A stretch of 64,000 nucleotides of DNA. It comes from Strix aluco (lineage: Eukaryota > Chordata > Aves > Strigiformes > Strigidae). Shown piece after piece: positions 12,045-52,100 of this stretch; positions within the stretch are counted from its first letter, which is position 1, and the number at the start of each line of letters is the position of its first letter. The DNA lies in the NCBI RefSeq assembly GCF_031877795.1, contig NC_133958.1:1550001-1614000 (forward strand), given 5' to 3'. The notes beneath the pieces are model-generated. The model made no database searches, had not been told where the DNA came from, and saw only the letters and a program-made list of their open reading frames with translations. The translations under genes were made by a program, and so were the position numbers.

Positions 12045-12073
12045 CCGCTCCGCTCCGCTCCGCTCCGCTCCGC
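12045..12073 (+). repeat. (CCGCT)n pentanucleotide repeat in the HK2 5'UTR
   Basis: Five full CCGCT units and a partial sixth, ending 16 bases before the HK2 ATG. It also lies inside the overlapping upstream ORF. It is pyrimidine-rich and could vary in length between individuals. Confidence 0.85.
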
Positions 12074-12089
12074 ACCCCTCCGCGCAGAG

Positions 12090-39630
<27,541 letters not shown>

Positions 39631-40535
39631 AAGGAAGGAGGTTTGCCGAAGAGCTTGGTTTCAGCAAAACAAGACGTTTCCCCACCCGGTCCCTCCCTCC
39701 CTCCCTCCCTCCGTACACACACACACACACATACGTGGCCTCCCCTTGCAAGCAGACTCTTAGCTTTACTTGTTCTCTTGAGATACCACCAGTGGGACTG
39801 GAGATGCTGTGTGCTTTGTATAAAGTGTTGTCTTAGGAGTTCTATTGCATGCCATAAAACCGCGTATCAAGTAAAGCTAAAAGTGTCTTTTGGCTGTCTA
39901 CCTACATTTCCAGTTAGAGCTGGACCTGTTCCTCTTGCAGCCTCCGTCAAACACCAGCTCTCCGCCCCACATCTCCTAACCGCTCTCACATCTTCCCTAA
40001 CAGCAGAAAGGATAATGCTAGAATAATTAAGACACTGCATTGTCACTTTACAGTAACTGGTATCTATTTATGTATGTGAGTTGTAGCGTGTCCGTGCTGT
40101 AGAAAGCAAACCTCTTTAAGATTGGGCTAAAGACCTCCATTAGTCTTTTACCCTGATCAAGGCTGTATTATTTCCATGAAAGTCATGGTAACTCTTAAAG
40201 CACAGGGTGCAGAATCTCAACCGGGGTGTTCAGAGTCTGCACTGAGAGATACCAAGTATCTCTGTTGGTGAGCAATATTAAAGAACCTGCTGGAGCCACG
40301 TTAGAGGCGCCCTTTGACTGCTCCAGCAGAGCACGTGCCTGGAAATAATTGGGGACTCAGGGTCAAATCCCATTTCCCGACCTCTCACCCGCACCCCAAG
40401 TAGAGTGTAGGAACGTGGTGTGCTACGTACAGTTGTGTTACACCCCCTGGAAACCACTGGCACCCTTCCCTGGTGCATGTGCGGATACAAGGAACCACCA
40501 CCCAGAGGGGTCGGTCCTTTGCCTGCAAATACCCG

Positions 40536-40559
40536 CCCCCCCCCCCCCCCCCCCCCCCC
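40536..40559 (+). repeat. Run of 24 C in the HK2 3'UTR
   Basis: An uninterrupted C24 tract starting after ACCCG. In the mRNA it would be a poly(C) site for PCBP or hnRNP K proteins. The exact length is error-prone in assembly. Confidence 0.9.
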
Positions 40560-41736
40560 AAACGTCGTGGTTGTGTGTCTACACTTGGCGCGGTGAGTTT
40601 GGTTTGCTTTTTGTCTGTGAAATAGTTTTGTGTCTCAGCCTTTTAGGTGACACCTGGATTTATACACTGTATATTTATGTTTCAAGAGATCTTACGTCTT
40701 TTTATGTACATAGTCTCGGCGGGGGGTTATATTGCTTAGTTTTGACTTCACCTTTTAATGTCATTTAAGAACAGTCCAGAGTACTTATTTTTTTTTTTTC
40801 TTGTGTTGTTTTTTTAATTTAAAATTTTCTTGGGGTAGACTGGAGAAAGAGACCCAAATTCCTGAGGACAGGTGTACGAGAGGTTTGGGCATTCTGAATT
40901 TATCACCAGAACAAAAGGGAAACCCGAAAGCCGGGGACGCGATGCACGGGGAGCAGTGGGGCACTGCAGTGAAGCTGTCAGGATTAGGCTGGATTTAACC
41001 TAAGGAGAGGTTTTATTTTGTCCCCCGTGCCCTCCCCAGCCTGCTTCGCTCTGCGAGGTCCCATCGCTTCCTCTTGCAGCGCGTGGTGAGGTGACCCCGG
41101 ATCCCTCACGCCCCTGTCCCGGCCCAACAAACTCTCGGCCCGGGCGCGCGCGGGCTCGCGGCGAGGCGCCGGCGAAGGCAATCTCGACTCGTTGGGTGAA
41201 GTTAGCAGCAATAATTGGCGTCACCTCCTTTCCATTCGGCATCCTCAGGGCTGTCTGCGAGCGTTCCCAGGGACGTGCGTGCCCGTAGCATCACTTTGTG
41301 TGCCATGGTGAAAAGCAGTGATTAATTTTTGCCTACGGATGAACTAAATGCTGCAGTTCTCTGCCTGAGCGAGCAGAGGCATACAGGTGGGGGTGGGTGT
41401 GTTTCTGTAAATATTTAGCAGAAGATAATGAAATTCCAGTGATGTACAAAAAAAAAAAAAGAATTAATAATTCCCACAAAGAGACCTTCGATTTGGAGGA
41501 TAGAGTTTTTGTCTATTTTTATGTATATTTTTATACTGCTTGGGGTAACCTCATTACCAAAAGTATCTCTTCTATGTTGGGGGTCAAGTTCAGTAGCACA
41601 ATTTTAAAGCAAAATTACACTTTGGGCATTTTAAATGCTTATTTTTTTATAAGCCTCAAGACAATTATAACAAAATCTGACTGTGTATAGAAATGATGTA
41701 AGAAACAAAGTTTAGTGGAAGTTTTAGAAGATGTTA

Positions 41737-41742
41737 AATAAA
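41737..41742 (+). terminator. HK2: HK2 main polyadenylation signal
   Basis: Canonical AATAAA in an AT-rich context (gttaaataaatttctg), with a GT-rich downstream element about 45 bases later. It gives a 3'UTR length similar to that of the mammalian gene. Confidence 0.7.
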
Positions 41743-41765
41743 TTTCTGAAAGATGATACAGAAAT

Positions 41766-44700
41766 CCTCTAATACAGTACCAAGCAGTTGTGTGTGATTC
41801 TTTCCTGAGAAGACCAGCCTTTTGCCTACTGAAAAATTGAAAAGAGAAATGTTTTTACCTGCTGCACGGTGCAGAAGGTTGCATTAGTGGCTGTATTTTT
41901 AAACTCTTATCCAGCTGTACCCCTTTTGAAATATGTAGTGTTTTCATCAGTGAGCTAAATTTTATACAACTGTAGTTTGGGGGGGTGGGGGGAGAGTGGG
42001 AAAGATATGGACTATGGGGCAGCCCTGCTCTTGTAGCCGATTCAGGCTCCAGTTCAGCAAATTGTTGGCGAGGGCGACTGAAAGGGTGAGAAGAAAACGT
42101 GGGTAGTTAAGTACCTGGTTAGCAAGGACAGGCGGAGCAGGGTAACCTTGCTCCCCTTGCAGCAAAGGATGGGCTGTAGCTTTACAGCAACAGGAAGGAT
42201 TAGCCCTGAGCCCGCAGGGTGGTGGTGAATTGCTGAGCACTTTCTCTTCTCCTGGAAGAGAGGAAGTAAAGGCAGGACAAGTTACCTGGAGCTACAGCTG
42301 CTTTCGGTCTGTCCTGCAGTATCTGGTCTGGGGGGAGCGGTAGCCGCAGCTCTGCGGGGCTGACAAATGGAGGGAGCCACGTGCTTGAGGGTACAGATCT
42401 AAACTTTCTGTGAGGTCAGGGAGGATTTTTGGCTGGGCTCGGACAGATGGATAGCCACCCGGATATCCACGAGGCTCCCGTAATGCTTGAAAGCTTTTGC
42501 TTCCCCTTTGACTCCGAATAAAGCAGGGTCTGAAATGTTCCCAGGTAAAAAGCAATACTTGAAGCGTTACAAGACACCTGTGTTAACCACAGATATGCCC
42601 TTGGCCCTGGCTGTAAGAAAGGTTTTTAATAAAAGGTGCTCCTTTTTGTCTCAAAAGGGGATGAGCACCAGAGATGTTTGCTGTACAGTCTGATTGGAAC
42701 TTCAGCGGGACTGTAACCTCACACCAAAATGTTGCCATGGGATGTTACGTGAATGTCTTTAAAAATGAAGAAGGGAAGATTAAATTGTAACTATTGATAT
42801 GAAGGGAAGATCAAATTATTCTGTGTAGGGAGAGATGGACAGACTGATCAACTGGAGTTGCCCAGTCTGGCTCTTTCCTCGAGTAAGAAGCGCTGCTCTG
42901 TGGATTTAGGATGGCTTTTGTTTTGCTTGCTTGTTCCCCTTAGGATGCATTTTCTTTGCACTCCTGGTGTTGTGCTGGCACCTTCTCTGGCCCTGCCAGC
43001 AGCAGAACAGGGTCTTCACTGTGTCAGCTGCTCCCTGGCAGTTCTCTCCTTGTTGGTACTTTAGACAGGGTTTTATTGTTACTGCTTTTTTCAAAATATA
43101 TACACACACAAGCAGCAGATTATTGAGCCTTGCAAGAGGAATTTGCCTCTTCCCTTCTTGGACTCAAAGGCCGCGTAGCGAGAAGAATCATATCCAGCCC
43201 CCCAAAGTGTAGGAGGAGTACCTGAGACACACGCATCTCTGGCCTGGACGCAGCTCTGAGGTCGTTTGATCCGAGAGAACTTGGTGCCTGTGTGCTGCAC
43301 TGTCTCTTATCAGGCAATCCAAGCGTGCCCAGGCTATCTGACAGAGATAAGAGGGTGAAAAGGTCAAGTGCACGGGAGGGAGCGGGGACAGGTGTAACAG
43401 TGACAAAAACCACAGGGCCCCATACAACCAGTGATGAGGTACAAGACAGCAACAAAAATCAATTAGGATGGGGGGTGCCTTGGTCCCCACCTCAGCACAA
43501 TCTCCCAGCAGATAAAGAGAGGAAAATACCTGCTTTTGACAGATCATTTTGCTTGCTCTGGTAGAAGAGCAGTCACTGAAGGCAAAAGAGGCAATTCCTG
43601 GTCACAAGGTAATCTGGAGTAAGAGGGAGTCAAATTCTTGTGACACCCCTCACAAGTCTGGAGTCTTTCTGGTCTGAGGCAAAGAAAATGCATCTTAATG
43701 TGGGTGTTGGCTCCGTGTGGGGCAGGGGGAGTTAAATAAAGCCAAAGACTGTTCAGCTGCTAGCAGAAATGAGTGATTGTAGATTCACCTGATGTTGTTA
43801 TTTCGTGTTTACAATATTTATTTTTAGTAATTGACTGCAATTATATTATATATAGGCTTCCTTATTTTTGTACTTTTCATACCGTTTTTCCCGAGTGTGG
43901 TGTTGTACTTCTCATCTCCCCTTTGCCACGATTGCTGCTCCTAGTCAGTGACAAATAAAAGAGAGAAAAAAAAAAAAAAAAACAACCAACCACCCATTTT
44001 CTGGGGTAAGTTGTGATGTGTTTGGGTTTCTGTGCTCCCCTCACTCCTGCCCCCTGCGCTGAGCCACTCCTTAGCAATCCCTCAGGAAGGGCACCTGCAC
44101 CACTGCCCCATCCCAAATCCCTGATCCTGTCCACTGGGAAGAAGGACCAAAGCTGGGAAGGGATTTGTTTCATTGCACTGACAGTCCCTGCACAAGCAGG
44201 AGGGTGAGGGAGGGCACAGGTAGGACCAGGACACCCAGAGATCAAAGGAAGGAGCCCTTAATGTCTGGAAAAAAAAAAAATCATCAAGCTGAGGCTCCTG
44301 TCAGCTCTTTCTCCACATCCCACATCCTCACCACAGTGCAGGTGTCCTGGGTGAGCAGGGGCAGCCCTAGGAACCAGAGGGGTGCAAGGGCAGAGCAGGA
44401 TCTGGACCTCAGCGGGCAGTGCTAAGCCCTCAGCACAAAGCAGGAGCCCTGTGGCAGCTCAACCCACCACCAAAGCTTAGACCTCAGCCCTGGCATTACA
44501 GAAACCCCAGGTTTTGATGTTTGTGTTCTCTTCTGCCCTTACCAAGCAGCCCACTTTTCTTTCCACTTAATCTATGACAGTTTTAAAGTCTTGGTACTTC
44601 TAAGTTAAAAAAAGAAAACCTGCTTTCTTAAGTATCTAAACACCAAGTTCGATGATGTAGCAGATGAACACCTCAAAATGCTTCTGCTTTCTGCTTCCAA

Positions 44701-44785
44701 AGAGGTATGACACAACGCAAGATTACAGAGGCACGTCCACGGGCTGAATCTGATAGCAAAAGCTATTCATGGCAGAAAAGGGTAG
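41766..44785. other. Region between the HK2 and GMCL1 3' ends
   Basis: About 3 kb between the two convergent genes. I see no exon, RNA gene or recognisable transposon. A second AATAAA at about 43,736 and the one at 43,954 leave open an extended HK2 3'UTR through most of this interval. There is an A-run at about 44,269-44,280. Confidence 0.5.
43954..43981 (+). terminator. Possible distal polyadenylation signal followed by an A-run
   Basis: AATAAA at 43954-43959 is followed by AGAGAG and an A-run of about 16. It could be a distal end for HK2, extending the 3'UTR to about 4.3 kb. It could also be the tail of an old retroposed sequence, or a microsatellite. The genomic A-run would cause internal priming in oligo-dT libraries. 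Confidence 0.35.
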
Positions 44786-44789
44786 AGAC

Positions 44790-46046
44790 TGGTGAGTATT
44801 CCACTTGAAATCATTTATTGACAATTTGCCACATCTTTCCATCTTGCCTAACATATTTTTATCCTTGTTATAAAGTACAAATGGTTTTATACTTTTCTGA
44901 CAACATTAAAAAAATAGGCTACTAAAGAGGCAAAATTCCCACTTTGAATCCAAAAATCCTGCTGTAAGAATTCAAAATTGCAATAGACAAACATAAAACC
45001 CAACACATACAAAGAACAAGTATGGTGAACCTCTTAACGCTTGACTCAGTCGTCAAACCAACTGAAAAGGAATCTGTTGTTCCCAGCTCTTACTTTGGAT
45101 CCTGTGACCTTGCTTAACTGATGTGAAGTTTGTGTTAACACATACAACTCAAAAGGCACTCAAAGGTCACAAGTTCCTGAGCTAATAGGGGATATATTCC
45201 CAATGTAACAGTTAAAACAAGTCACAAAAAAACAATGTTTAAAAACTGGTATTTGGTTCATGTGAGTAGAGTAAGCATTCAGTAGAATCCTAGCTGAAAG
45301 CTGCTGCTTGTAACAGACTCAAATGATGGCGAGTACATGAGAGCATTTTCAGTACGTGGAAAAAAAATAATTCACTTGTGAGCATCCTTATAGCAAAATT
45401 CACATGCTAAAAAAAGAGAAATATTTGCTGCAACGTTAAAAAAAGCCCAAGAACAAGAAAGAAATGTATGTATATGAGATGCAATAAAGGCTTAGAACCA
45501 AGCAGGTTTGAAAGTCTGTACAGTTAAATAACTAACAGAAGTTGACAGGCAAAATTTACACAGATGTATTTGGCCCTGGGGGAAAAGGACCACAAAAGAA
45601 AGCACACTATTGATCTGGTATTTACAGATCAGTTAAAAAAAAAAAACCAAACCAAAACACACACTAAAAAAATTCACACGTCCTACAATGTGTGCTCAGA
45701 ATATGACAGGTAAGCTTGTAAGATGTTGTTCACACAAATTCCCTATTTCAAATTTGGCTCAGTTTTCGCCCAGGAAAAAAAAAAAAAAAAAAGTAACATT
45801 TCTCAAAAGACGGAATGGCTACTGTCTGAAGATGCAGAACAGAAATAAAAAAATATGGGATAACTAGTTTTGGCCTGTATAATTTCTGATCTTCTCTTCA
45901 GAGATGCATAGGAGTATACTAAGGCCATATATATTTGCTACAGTGTAAGGCCTTTTGTTGTCAAAGCTCTGTGCGTCAGCAGGGCATTTAAGTTAAAGCA
46001 GGCATACGGAGTTCCAGAAGTGCTGCTGTATCCCACGGAAGAGGTC
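44790..46046 (-). other. GMCL1: GMCL1 3' untranslated region
   Basis: About 1.25 kb downstream of the stop codon on the minus strand. It ends near a minus-strand AATAAA at 44814-44819. It is AT-rich with several A-runs on the plus strand (T-runs in the mRNA), for example 45777-45792. The cleavage position is inferred. Confidence 0.65.
44814..44819 (-). terminator. GMCL1: GMCL1 polyadenylation signal
   Basis: TTTATT on the plus strand is AATAAA on the minus strand. It is the first canonical signal I find in this position range downstream of the GMCL1 stop, and it gives a plausible 3'UTR length. Confidence 0.6.
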
Positions 46047-46175
46047 TCAGCTTTCCAAATTATCCAGCAGTGCCTCACTCTCAGCCTTCTTCTCTGGCGA
46101 TGTGTACAAGAAGTTACAGCAGATATAGAGCGGGAAGATCAGGAATCTACTGTCCAAATTCATCACCACCTGCTC
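46047..46175 (-). CDS. GMCL1: GMCL1 exon 14 (coding part) with stop
   Basis: 129 nt encoding EQVVMNLDSRFLIFPLYICC, then a Lys/Glu-rich tail ending DNLES, with TGA at 46047-46049. Acceptor ttgcag|GAG. Confidence 0.93.
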   Translation of the reverse strand, partial: EQVVMNLDSRFLIFPLYICCNFLYTSPEKKAESEALLDNLES

Positions 46176-49100
46176 CTGCAAAGCAAACACAGCGGACGCT
46201 TGCAGAGGAAGCGATGCCATCAGAGGGAAGTACAGCTAAAAGCACCCAAGACTGATACTAACAGCCATTCCATACATTTTAATTATTATGTACTAAAAAG
46301 CAGAAGATAAAAAAACAAGATTCACCTTCACCTTACGCAGATGTTTTATAATATTAACACAGATAAGACACTCTCAGAATGCTCACAAGCCTTTGACCCA
46401 GTGCTGCCAACCCTTCTGCATCAAAGATAACAGAACCGTAAGAAAAGCCTGAGCAGAGTTGACCTTCATTTGTGCTGGGAGACTTTTCTGCCACTATCAG
46501 TTTCAGGAGATTTAATCAACCAGGCAATCCGTAACAGCCTACGCCTCAAAGCAAATTACAGTTTGTTGGTAGGAATGTTTTGCTTTTACTCTAGGAACTG
46601 GTTTTGGGGTAGCAAAAGTGAAACTTTATCCTAAGAGTAAGGAGGGCATTTACAAGGAAGTTTTCTATGTACTCACCATCTACATATCACTGCTGATTAG
46701 GATTTAAGAAACTTGATGATCAAGTCACATTCCTTACTAAATTCTGCTGTCACAGATGGGTGGAAATGGGCACATTCTCTTAAGAAAACAACACTCCTCT
46801 CTCAGGCTTTTATTTATTTTTTTTAATACACTCCTCTCTCAGGCTTTTACTTATTTTTTTAACAGACTAATAAATACCACCCTCGAACAATATGCAGACA
46901 TGCTTTTAACACTTCAGCTTACAATACAAGAGAGTCTTCAAACAAACTCCAAATCTGGCTCTAAATAAGCAGGAGGCTGTTGGCCATATTATTCAGACAG
47001 GTAATCTCACCAGGGCTGGGAGTTTGGGGAAGCAAGCAGTCGTCCAGCAGAACGCTACACGAACAGCTTCAGCAGCACCACGGGAACTATTTTCACTATT
47101 ATCAACACTAATGAGATCCACACTATCCTACCCTAGTTACACTTCACAAATTAGCTTAATCTTCCACTACCTATAAAAGGAACGCTTGAAATTCCACATA
47201 AGCAATGACAACAAGAACAGCTCCTCTTCAAAAGCACTGTTGACCTCTCAGCATTTTTTTCATGCCTTGGACTCCACAATTCAAGTTCAACTGCTCAAAA
47301 ATCCACAAACATACCTGGTCCTTCTCAAGGGTCAGGATCTGATATCCCGTCGTTCGACTGCAAATAATTTTCCCACTGCTGTCAAAGGAGGCCAGACGTA
47401 ACCTAGGGATATAACAACAGTTAAACTACTTAGTGTCCCATAACTTAGTTTTTCCAGCACAAAGAGTTTCTCCCAAGAATAACATTTTCAAATGTAAATA
47501 ATTTGGTGGCAACAAAATTTAATGCAAGCACAGATGGAAAGACAGTTACAGTGAACATTTTAGCATACACCACAGGGTCTGCCTTCTTGGTTAGTGTTTA
47601 CCTGAAGGCTATGTTCCTCCGAGGCTGCAGACTGACTGATCCACTGCACGGCTGATTCAACGTATTCCGTTTGAAAATGATGTAACGATTGGTGTAAGTA
47701 ACAAGAAGGTCAAAGCCAAAGTTGAACCCCGTCCACCGCCAGCAGTACTGAAGAACATAAGTGAAAAAACCAAACAAACCAGTCTGAGTAGTGGCTACAA
47801 CACGAAAGATAAGTGCCAACAAATCGAACTCGGGAATGGAATTCTTGGCTACAGAGATGGATGGTGGATTCAAGGATCCTTCCCAACACCTGTCTGAAAC
47901 ATAAGACATCTTGGTAGGCAACCACTTGCTTTAGTGGCCAACCCCTGCCGACAGATGACTGCACGAGACAAGCTCAGTATCAGCTGCCTTCCAAACAAAA
48001 CTACATTTAACACAAGTAGAACTAAAATCCTTTTGCATTCTGGTAACCGGTGCTGTATTCCCGAGTAGCACTTAACTACAGGTCCCATTCATGCCCAAAG
48101 CACTCCCTGGAGTACAACATCCTTAGGTTAAGTGACTTCAGGGGGAAAAAAATTCACATTTACTGTTTTTTCACAAGACCTGTTACCTAAAGACACATAC
48201 AGGTATGTGGAATACACAGGGGTTCTGGCTGTCACTATTACACATTTTAGCTAGAAAGCTTCCTTTTCCAGTTAAGAAGAAAGAGACACCAGTGATCAGA
48301 GCTGTATTTTAACTGCATGTATTTTACAAGTCTCAAATGACAAGTCATGGCTACATTCCCTCCTTTCACACACTGGAAGTTTTTCCAAAAATGGGCTTGC
48401 TTGCAGCACAAGAGCACAATTAAAACACTAATCCCTTATTCATCGCAAAGACAGCAAGCGCTTCCATCCTTCTGGGGAGAACAAAATAATTTCTTTAACG
48501 TACCATCTCCATTACCTCTTTTTGATGCAGTTTGACAATTAAGACCTACATGTTTTGAAAATACCTAACATGTCTGAGACATGTCAGACTTAGCCACATG
48601 CCATACTTACATCACCATCCTTTGCAAGTTTTCGACCACACCTCATGCTGTTTCCTTCCAGTTCCTCTTTATTTATTTCTTGAGGCCTACAAAAAAAGTA
48701 CATCTTTAAAGACACTTAAACAGCTTTGTATGGTACATTAACGTGGGAAAGATGAACAGACCTGCGTAAACTGGTCTGACCACACAACTGACCCTTCTCT
48801 GAGCAGAGGTTAGACTAGATGACCTCCCAGGATCCCCTCCAACCCAAACTGTCCCATGAACATCCAACTGCTCTATGAAACTGCAACATAAACCAGGTTG
48901 TGACACCTCAGTTCAGCAGGACTTATACAACAGGATCTTTCCAGATAAGAAAATAATAGCTGTTGCAATGAAATACATTCTCCAGTCCTCCTAAAAAAAC
49001 CAAAGTCCTTTCTAAATGCAGTAGTCTGACTTACTAGGCACAAGCACAAATGAGCGCTACTGCTAAGGAACAGCGGCAGGACTCTGCAGAAGAGCAGCAC

Positions 49101-52100
49101 TACGAAGAAGCACCCACAGAGTCATTGTGAAAGGTTTCTCAAGTGGCTGGTTGTGCAACTTGTCTAAAAAAAGTTTACCAGCAGAGATCGTGAAGTGCCA
49201 CAAGCCTCCTGCTTCTGTCATCCTATACCAACATGAACTTGTTTCACCCAACAGTTTTCACTGGCGCTTCAACACGTAGAAAAACCTTGCAGAGCCAGCA
49301 CAAGTAAGATCAGTCCCAGTTTTCCAGAGGTATGTTACTCGCTTAACTTTAGACACGATTACATCATTAATCAAACAAGCAACCAGTGCCAGAAAGTCTT
49401 CAAGTTACACTGAGGACAAATGCTTAAAGTGAGTATTATAAATCACAACGAAAGGCAACAACCCCCCAGTTCTAAACCTGCAACACCAAATAATGTGTTT
49501 CAAGCTACATAAGCAAGAAAAAACACAGCAGTTGTTCTCTTCCTACTGTGCACACACACCACAAGAATTTGCGGCTACGGCTTTTATGAACAAAGTCTGT
49601 GGTCTTTTTGCCCCATTTCTATAAAAACCAATCCTGTAAGATGAAGTATTTTATGAATAAGTTAAGCAAATAAGCTAATCATGCTAACCAAATCCATCCA
49701 AGAACCTCCCGTGTACTTTTCCCACATCTTCTAGTTGAACTGGTTATGTAGCTGACCTAAATTCAGTAATGGTGATAAAAGATTTATTTCTGTTTAATTA
49801 GTGACAAATTTCACAAACATTAGTACATAATGTTCAGACAGACATTAGTATTCCCCCCTCTCAAATCCTCAAGCAGCCTCAGAAGATGCAAAACTTTTGG
49901 CTTTAACCACTTACACTGGTCTACCATATGCTTAGTGAACAGTCAAGTTATTCTATTTCATTCTTAAACACTGCCAAAGAGACTATTAGAGTAGAAATTA
50001 TTTCAGTCATGGACTCAAAAAGATCTGTCTTGCATCTGCCACTGAACAAATGTTTAATTAAAAAAAAAGTGATCCACTTGAGCACAAGTAAACCTTGAGC
50101 AGCTACAGTTCAAAGTCACAAACTCCAGTATTACACTAAAAAATTCTCAAATTCTGAAGAATGAATAAAATGTTTGGTCCTTTTAAATGCAAACTACATA
50201 AAGCAGAAGAGAAACATTTTCTTCTCCTCTCTAAAGTTATCAAAAGAGCAAACCACATCACACATTTCAAAGGAATGTAATTTCCACGTTGGCAGTCTTA
50301 GAATAAGCAGGTGTAATTATGCTGTGCACCAGGTGGGATATGAAAATAGAGCCTTACTACAGCTCACTGGCAGTCAGACTTCACATTTTGTTCAGCTTAA
50401 ACTTTACATCCTTATCTCTAAGGGACAAAAAATGTGTTAATGTACTGATAAGTGTGAGAGGAAGGGCAGCAGATCCGGATAAAAGGATGGTCTTATAAAA
50501 TCTTAATTCTTTCAGCTACAGGTTGGTCGAATGTCCAAAAATATTTGCTTTAATGGAAAGGAACAGTTGCACGTCTTCCCTTCTAAGACATAAGTTATGA
50601 ACCAGAGGCATCTCCCTGCAGGGTGGCACTACAGCTTGCCAGTAGAAGACAGAGAAGTGATCTCAGGGCTTCAGATAACATTTATCTCCCCGGAGACTGC
50701 GTACTATGGACGAGTGACACTGCAGCACGTAACTACAGGGAAGCACCCCACGCACACACGCGTGCGCACCCCCCACCATCTCCCTCCCACACAACTCCAG
50801 AGAACAGCATGTGCAGAGACAATTAGTCCATTATTGGCTATTAAACAAACAGGAACCTGGATGCCACCTTGAAGCATTAAGTCTGTAAATTACTAAAGTC
50901 AGAAGTTAAGACATATTGAGAAGAAACATTATATTTCACCCATTTCTTACCATTGCCATTAATGAAAGACCTTGGCGATGACTGCCAGAATAAGAGATTT
51001 GGACAGATGTCTACTCTTAAGTAAAACTTCTGCCTGAGATCTTTGGTTTTAGCTGTCTTAAAAAAAAAATCCCATACTGCAAAAGAGAAAACTAGACAAG
51101 CAAGAAAAACGTGGAAAAATACTCTGCTCTTTCCAAGAGCCACTGAAATCATCAGCACTGCAGTTGAACATGAAAGCTGCTCATTTTAAAGCTGGTATGA
51201 TCCCCACCACCTTCAGCTTGTATGAGAGCTTACTTTTCCAGAAGCATGTATATCTGATGGCTGACAATTAAAGTATTTTCACTGTATTACAGTGAACTGC
51301 CAAAAGACATAAAAAAATAAGCAAATGCATGGTCTTATGTTGTGTCAGAATTTTGATGACTATGGTAATACTCCCTTTCATATTAACTGTGATTCCCATA
51401 GGAGCTAGAAGGTAACTCCCAATGTACGATTGCCTACTGTTGGATACATCAACAACAGCGTTACAAGAGAAGTTTTCCCAAGAAAACAATAGTATGAGAA
51501 ACAAGCTATGACCACCTGACATTAATCTTTAGGAGCTGAAATGGTGAGATTCACAATTACATACGTTACCTCTACCATCTTCTAAAGCACTGCTATTGGC
51601 AAAAAGAACCACTTCTTGAGAATCTTGGCTATTCTTAAGACCAAAAATCAGAGTTTGGGCAATTTTTTACACTATTACATGATACCATCAAAAGAAAGTA
51701 ATTAAGGAAGTAGTTCCTATATAAAACACAATTAAGCCATGGAAGCCACTGCCACGGGGTGTTGGGGCTAAAGCATAAGCTGTTTCAAAACAGAACTGTA
51801 CATATTTGGTCTATTGGTGGTTGGTTATTCAGTAACGATGGAGCTAAAACCTCCAGCTGGAAAATCCTTAACTACTCGCTGCCGGAGAAGTCCATCAAGA
51901 GAACACTCACTCTTCACTTTAAAGGAAGGTGGGAGATTTGTAACTCTCCCGCTGAACGCTGCCACAGCCTGCACGGCCTTTGGTTCAAATCAGGACAGTG
52001 GTTCTTATGCTTTTCAGATTGCAATTAATAAGTGAAGCCTACCATTGCAATTGAACATGCTCATCTTCTGAACGGCAAATGCTGGGCTAACAGGACTGAT

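Larger units (their letters stand above)
11880..12089 (+). promoter_or_regulatory. HK2: HK2 proximal promoter and 5'UTR, CpG-rich
   Basis: This CpG-dense stretch directly precedes the HK2 start codon. It has no clear TATA box. It contains CCAATCAG with the CCAAT box (NF-Y) at 11936-11940 and a CRE half-site CGTCA at 11961-11965. Mammalian HK2 promoters are known to use CCAAT/Y-boxes, a CRE and GC boxes, so the arrangement fits. The start of transcription cannot be fixed from sequence and probably lies between about 11,960 and 12,040. Confidence 0.75.
39631..41765 (+). other. HK2: HK2 3' untranslated region
   Basis: About 2.1 kb from the stop codon to a poly(A) signal AATAAA at 41737-41742, followed by a GT-rich stretch (gttgtgtgtg) near 41,785. 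Visible elements are a CA repeat at 39716-39732, an uninterrupted run of 24 C at 40536-40559, a CpG-rich patch at about 41,097-41,175, a Pumilio-type element TGTAAATA at 41406-41413 and two TTTTTAT (CPE-like) motifs at 41516-41522 and 41528-41534. The exact cleavage site is inferred. Confidence 0.75.

Noticed and set aside
39968-39980. miR-143 seed match in the HK2 3'UTR (CATCTC)
   Set aside because: Only a 6-mer, not the longer TCATCTC site. Expected by chance in 2 kb.
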